The notes under the pieces: model-generated
Told to the model about the DNA's origin: nothing
The model's database searches: none
What the model saw: the letters and a program-made list of their open reading frames with translations, nothing else
Shown here: positions 40,624 through 40,803 of the stretch, one piece after another
Position numbering within the stretch: the stretch's first letter is position 1
Layout: every line of letters starts with the position of its first letter
Made by a program: the position numbers and the translations under genes
Source: JBKHAJ01 sp964641125
Lineage (GTDB): Bacteria > Spirochaetota > Spirochaetia > SPDA01 > CAZSGZ01
Assembly: GCA_964641125.1 (NCBI GenBank)
Contig: CAZXMO010000027.1
Coordinates: forward strand, 1-40,803
Direction: 5' to 3'
DNA length: 40,803 nucleotides

Positions 40624-40803
40624 GAGCCGGGAGATGGATCACGTACACATTATGCCGACAGCCGGTTTGGGAAGCGGATTCATCCCCACGGAATACCTGC
40701 CCGAGGGAGAGGACGAGTATTATCTCCGGGACCTCCAGCAAACTCGGCCCGCTCACGAATGGCGGAATCTCACCTCCGACGAGCTCGATAGGCTGGTCAA
40801 AAA
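40613..40803 (+). CDS. N-terminal part of a probable DUF4954-type protein (cut by window edge)
   Basis: From ATG 40613, with GGAG five bases upstream, the frame stays open to the window end (63 codons). The text VHIMPTAGLGSGFIPTEYLP, EDEYYLRDLQ and HEWRNLTSDELDRLVK resembles the start of DUF4954 proteins, found in spirochaetes and Bacteroidetes and thought to contain a left-handed helix related to nucleotidyltransferases. The match is from memory and only the N-terminus is visible. It overlaps the SIS gene by 11 bases, so the two are probably functionally linked, perhaps in amino-sugar metabolism. Confidence 0.5.
   Translation, partial: MADRSREMDHVHIMPTAGLGSGFIPTEYLPEGEDEYYLRDLQQTRPAHEWRNLTSDELDRLVK

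Overview
This window comes from a GC-rich bacterium that is probably an anaerobe. It carries a class III (glycyl-radical, oxygen-sensitive) ribonucleotide reductase with its radical-SAM activase, a rubrerythrin-like diiron protein, corrinoid-type methyltransferases with a ferredoxin-like reductive activase, and an Fe-S enoate-reductase-type flavoenzyme. A lipoprotein-rich envelope, a short ParC/ParE pair and a probable DUF4954-type protein at the right edge fit a spirochaete (Spirochaetota). That placement is an inference from gene content only. There are no rRNA, tRNA, CRISPR or transposase features, and no gene-free stretch exceeds about 210 bases.

Layout. (1) Positions 1-6187 are a metalloid/thiol-redox island: an arsR with a truncated acr3, a second acr3 with a formylglycine-generating-enzyme-like lipoprotein, and, divergently, a thioredoxin lipoprotein, a CcdA-like thiol transporter, a mini-thioredoxin, a DGC-domain zinc-binding protein and an ArsP-type permease. 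The divergent and internal promoters share sequence, and a perfect inverted repeat lies between the divergent genes. (2) 6205-9959 encodes ParC and ParE, overlapping by one base. (3) 9992-19478 is an envelope operon read right to left: a giant alpha-2-macroglobulin lipoprotein, a small unknown protein, PBP1C and a BASS-family transporter. It contains a 100-N assembly gap that is almost certainly artificial. (4) 19584-23534 is the nrdR-nrdD-glycyl radical protein-nrdG operon behind NrdR-box-like sites. Its NrdD lacks the glycyl-radical loop. The loop is encoded by the next gene, fused to a thioredoxin-like domain.

(5) 23521-31753 is a methyl-transfer and methionine region. On the minus strand are a MetH-type homocysteine methyltransferase domain, cobT, metA (predicted acetyl-CoA type) and a rubrerythrin. 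Divergently on the plus strand are an MtaA/UroD-family methyltransferase fused to two thioredoxin-fold domains, a CobW-type GTPase, a small CxxC redoxin and a RACo/DUF4445-type reductive activase. No corrinoid-binding protein lies in the window. (6) 31767-40803 is mixed: an unknown small protein, dGTPase, a REC-PAS-GGDEF-EAL regulator, a ROK-family protein lacking the usual zinc motif, a secreted protein with a duplicated domain, an Fe-S/flavin enoate reductase-like enzyme, a double-SIS sugar-phosphate protein and the start of a probable DUF4954 protein.

The two most interesting systems are the split class III ribonucleotide reductase, whose radical subunit carries its own thioredoxin, and the MtaA-thioredoxin/CobW/redoxin/activase cluster. 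Thioredoxin-fold modules recur in four separate contexts, so thiol redox chemistry links much of the window.
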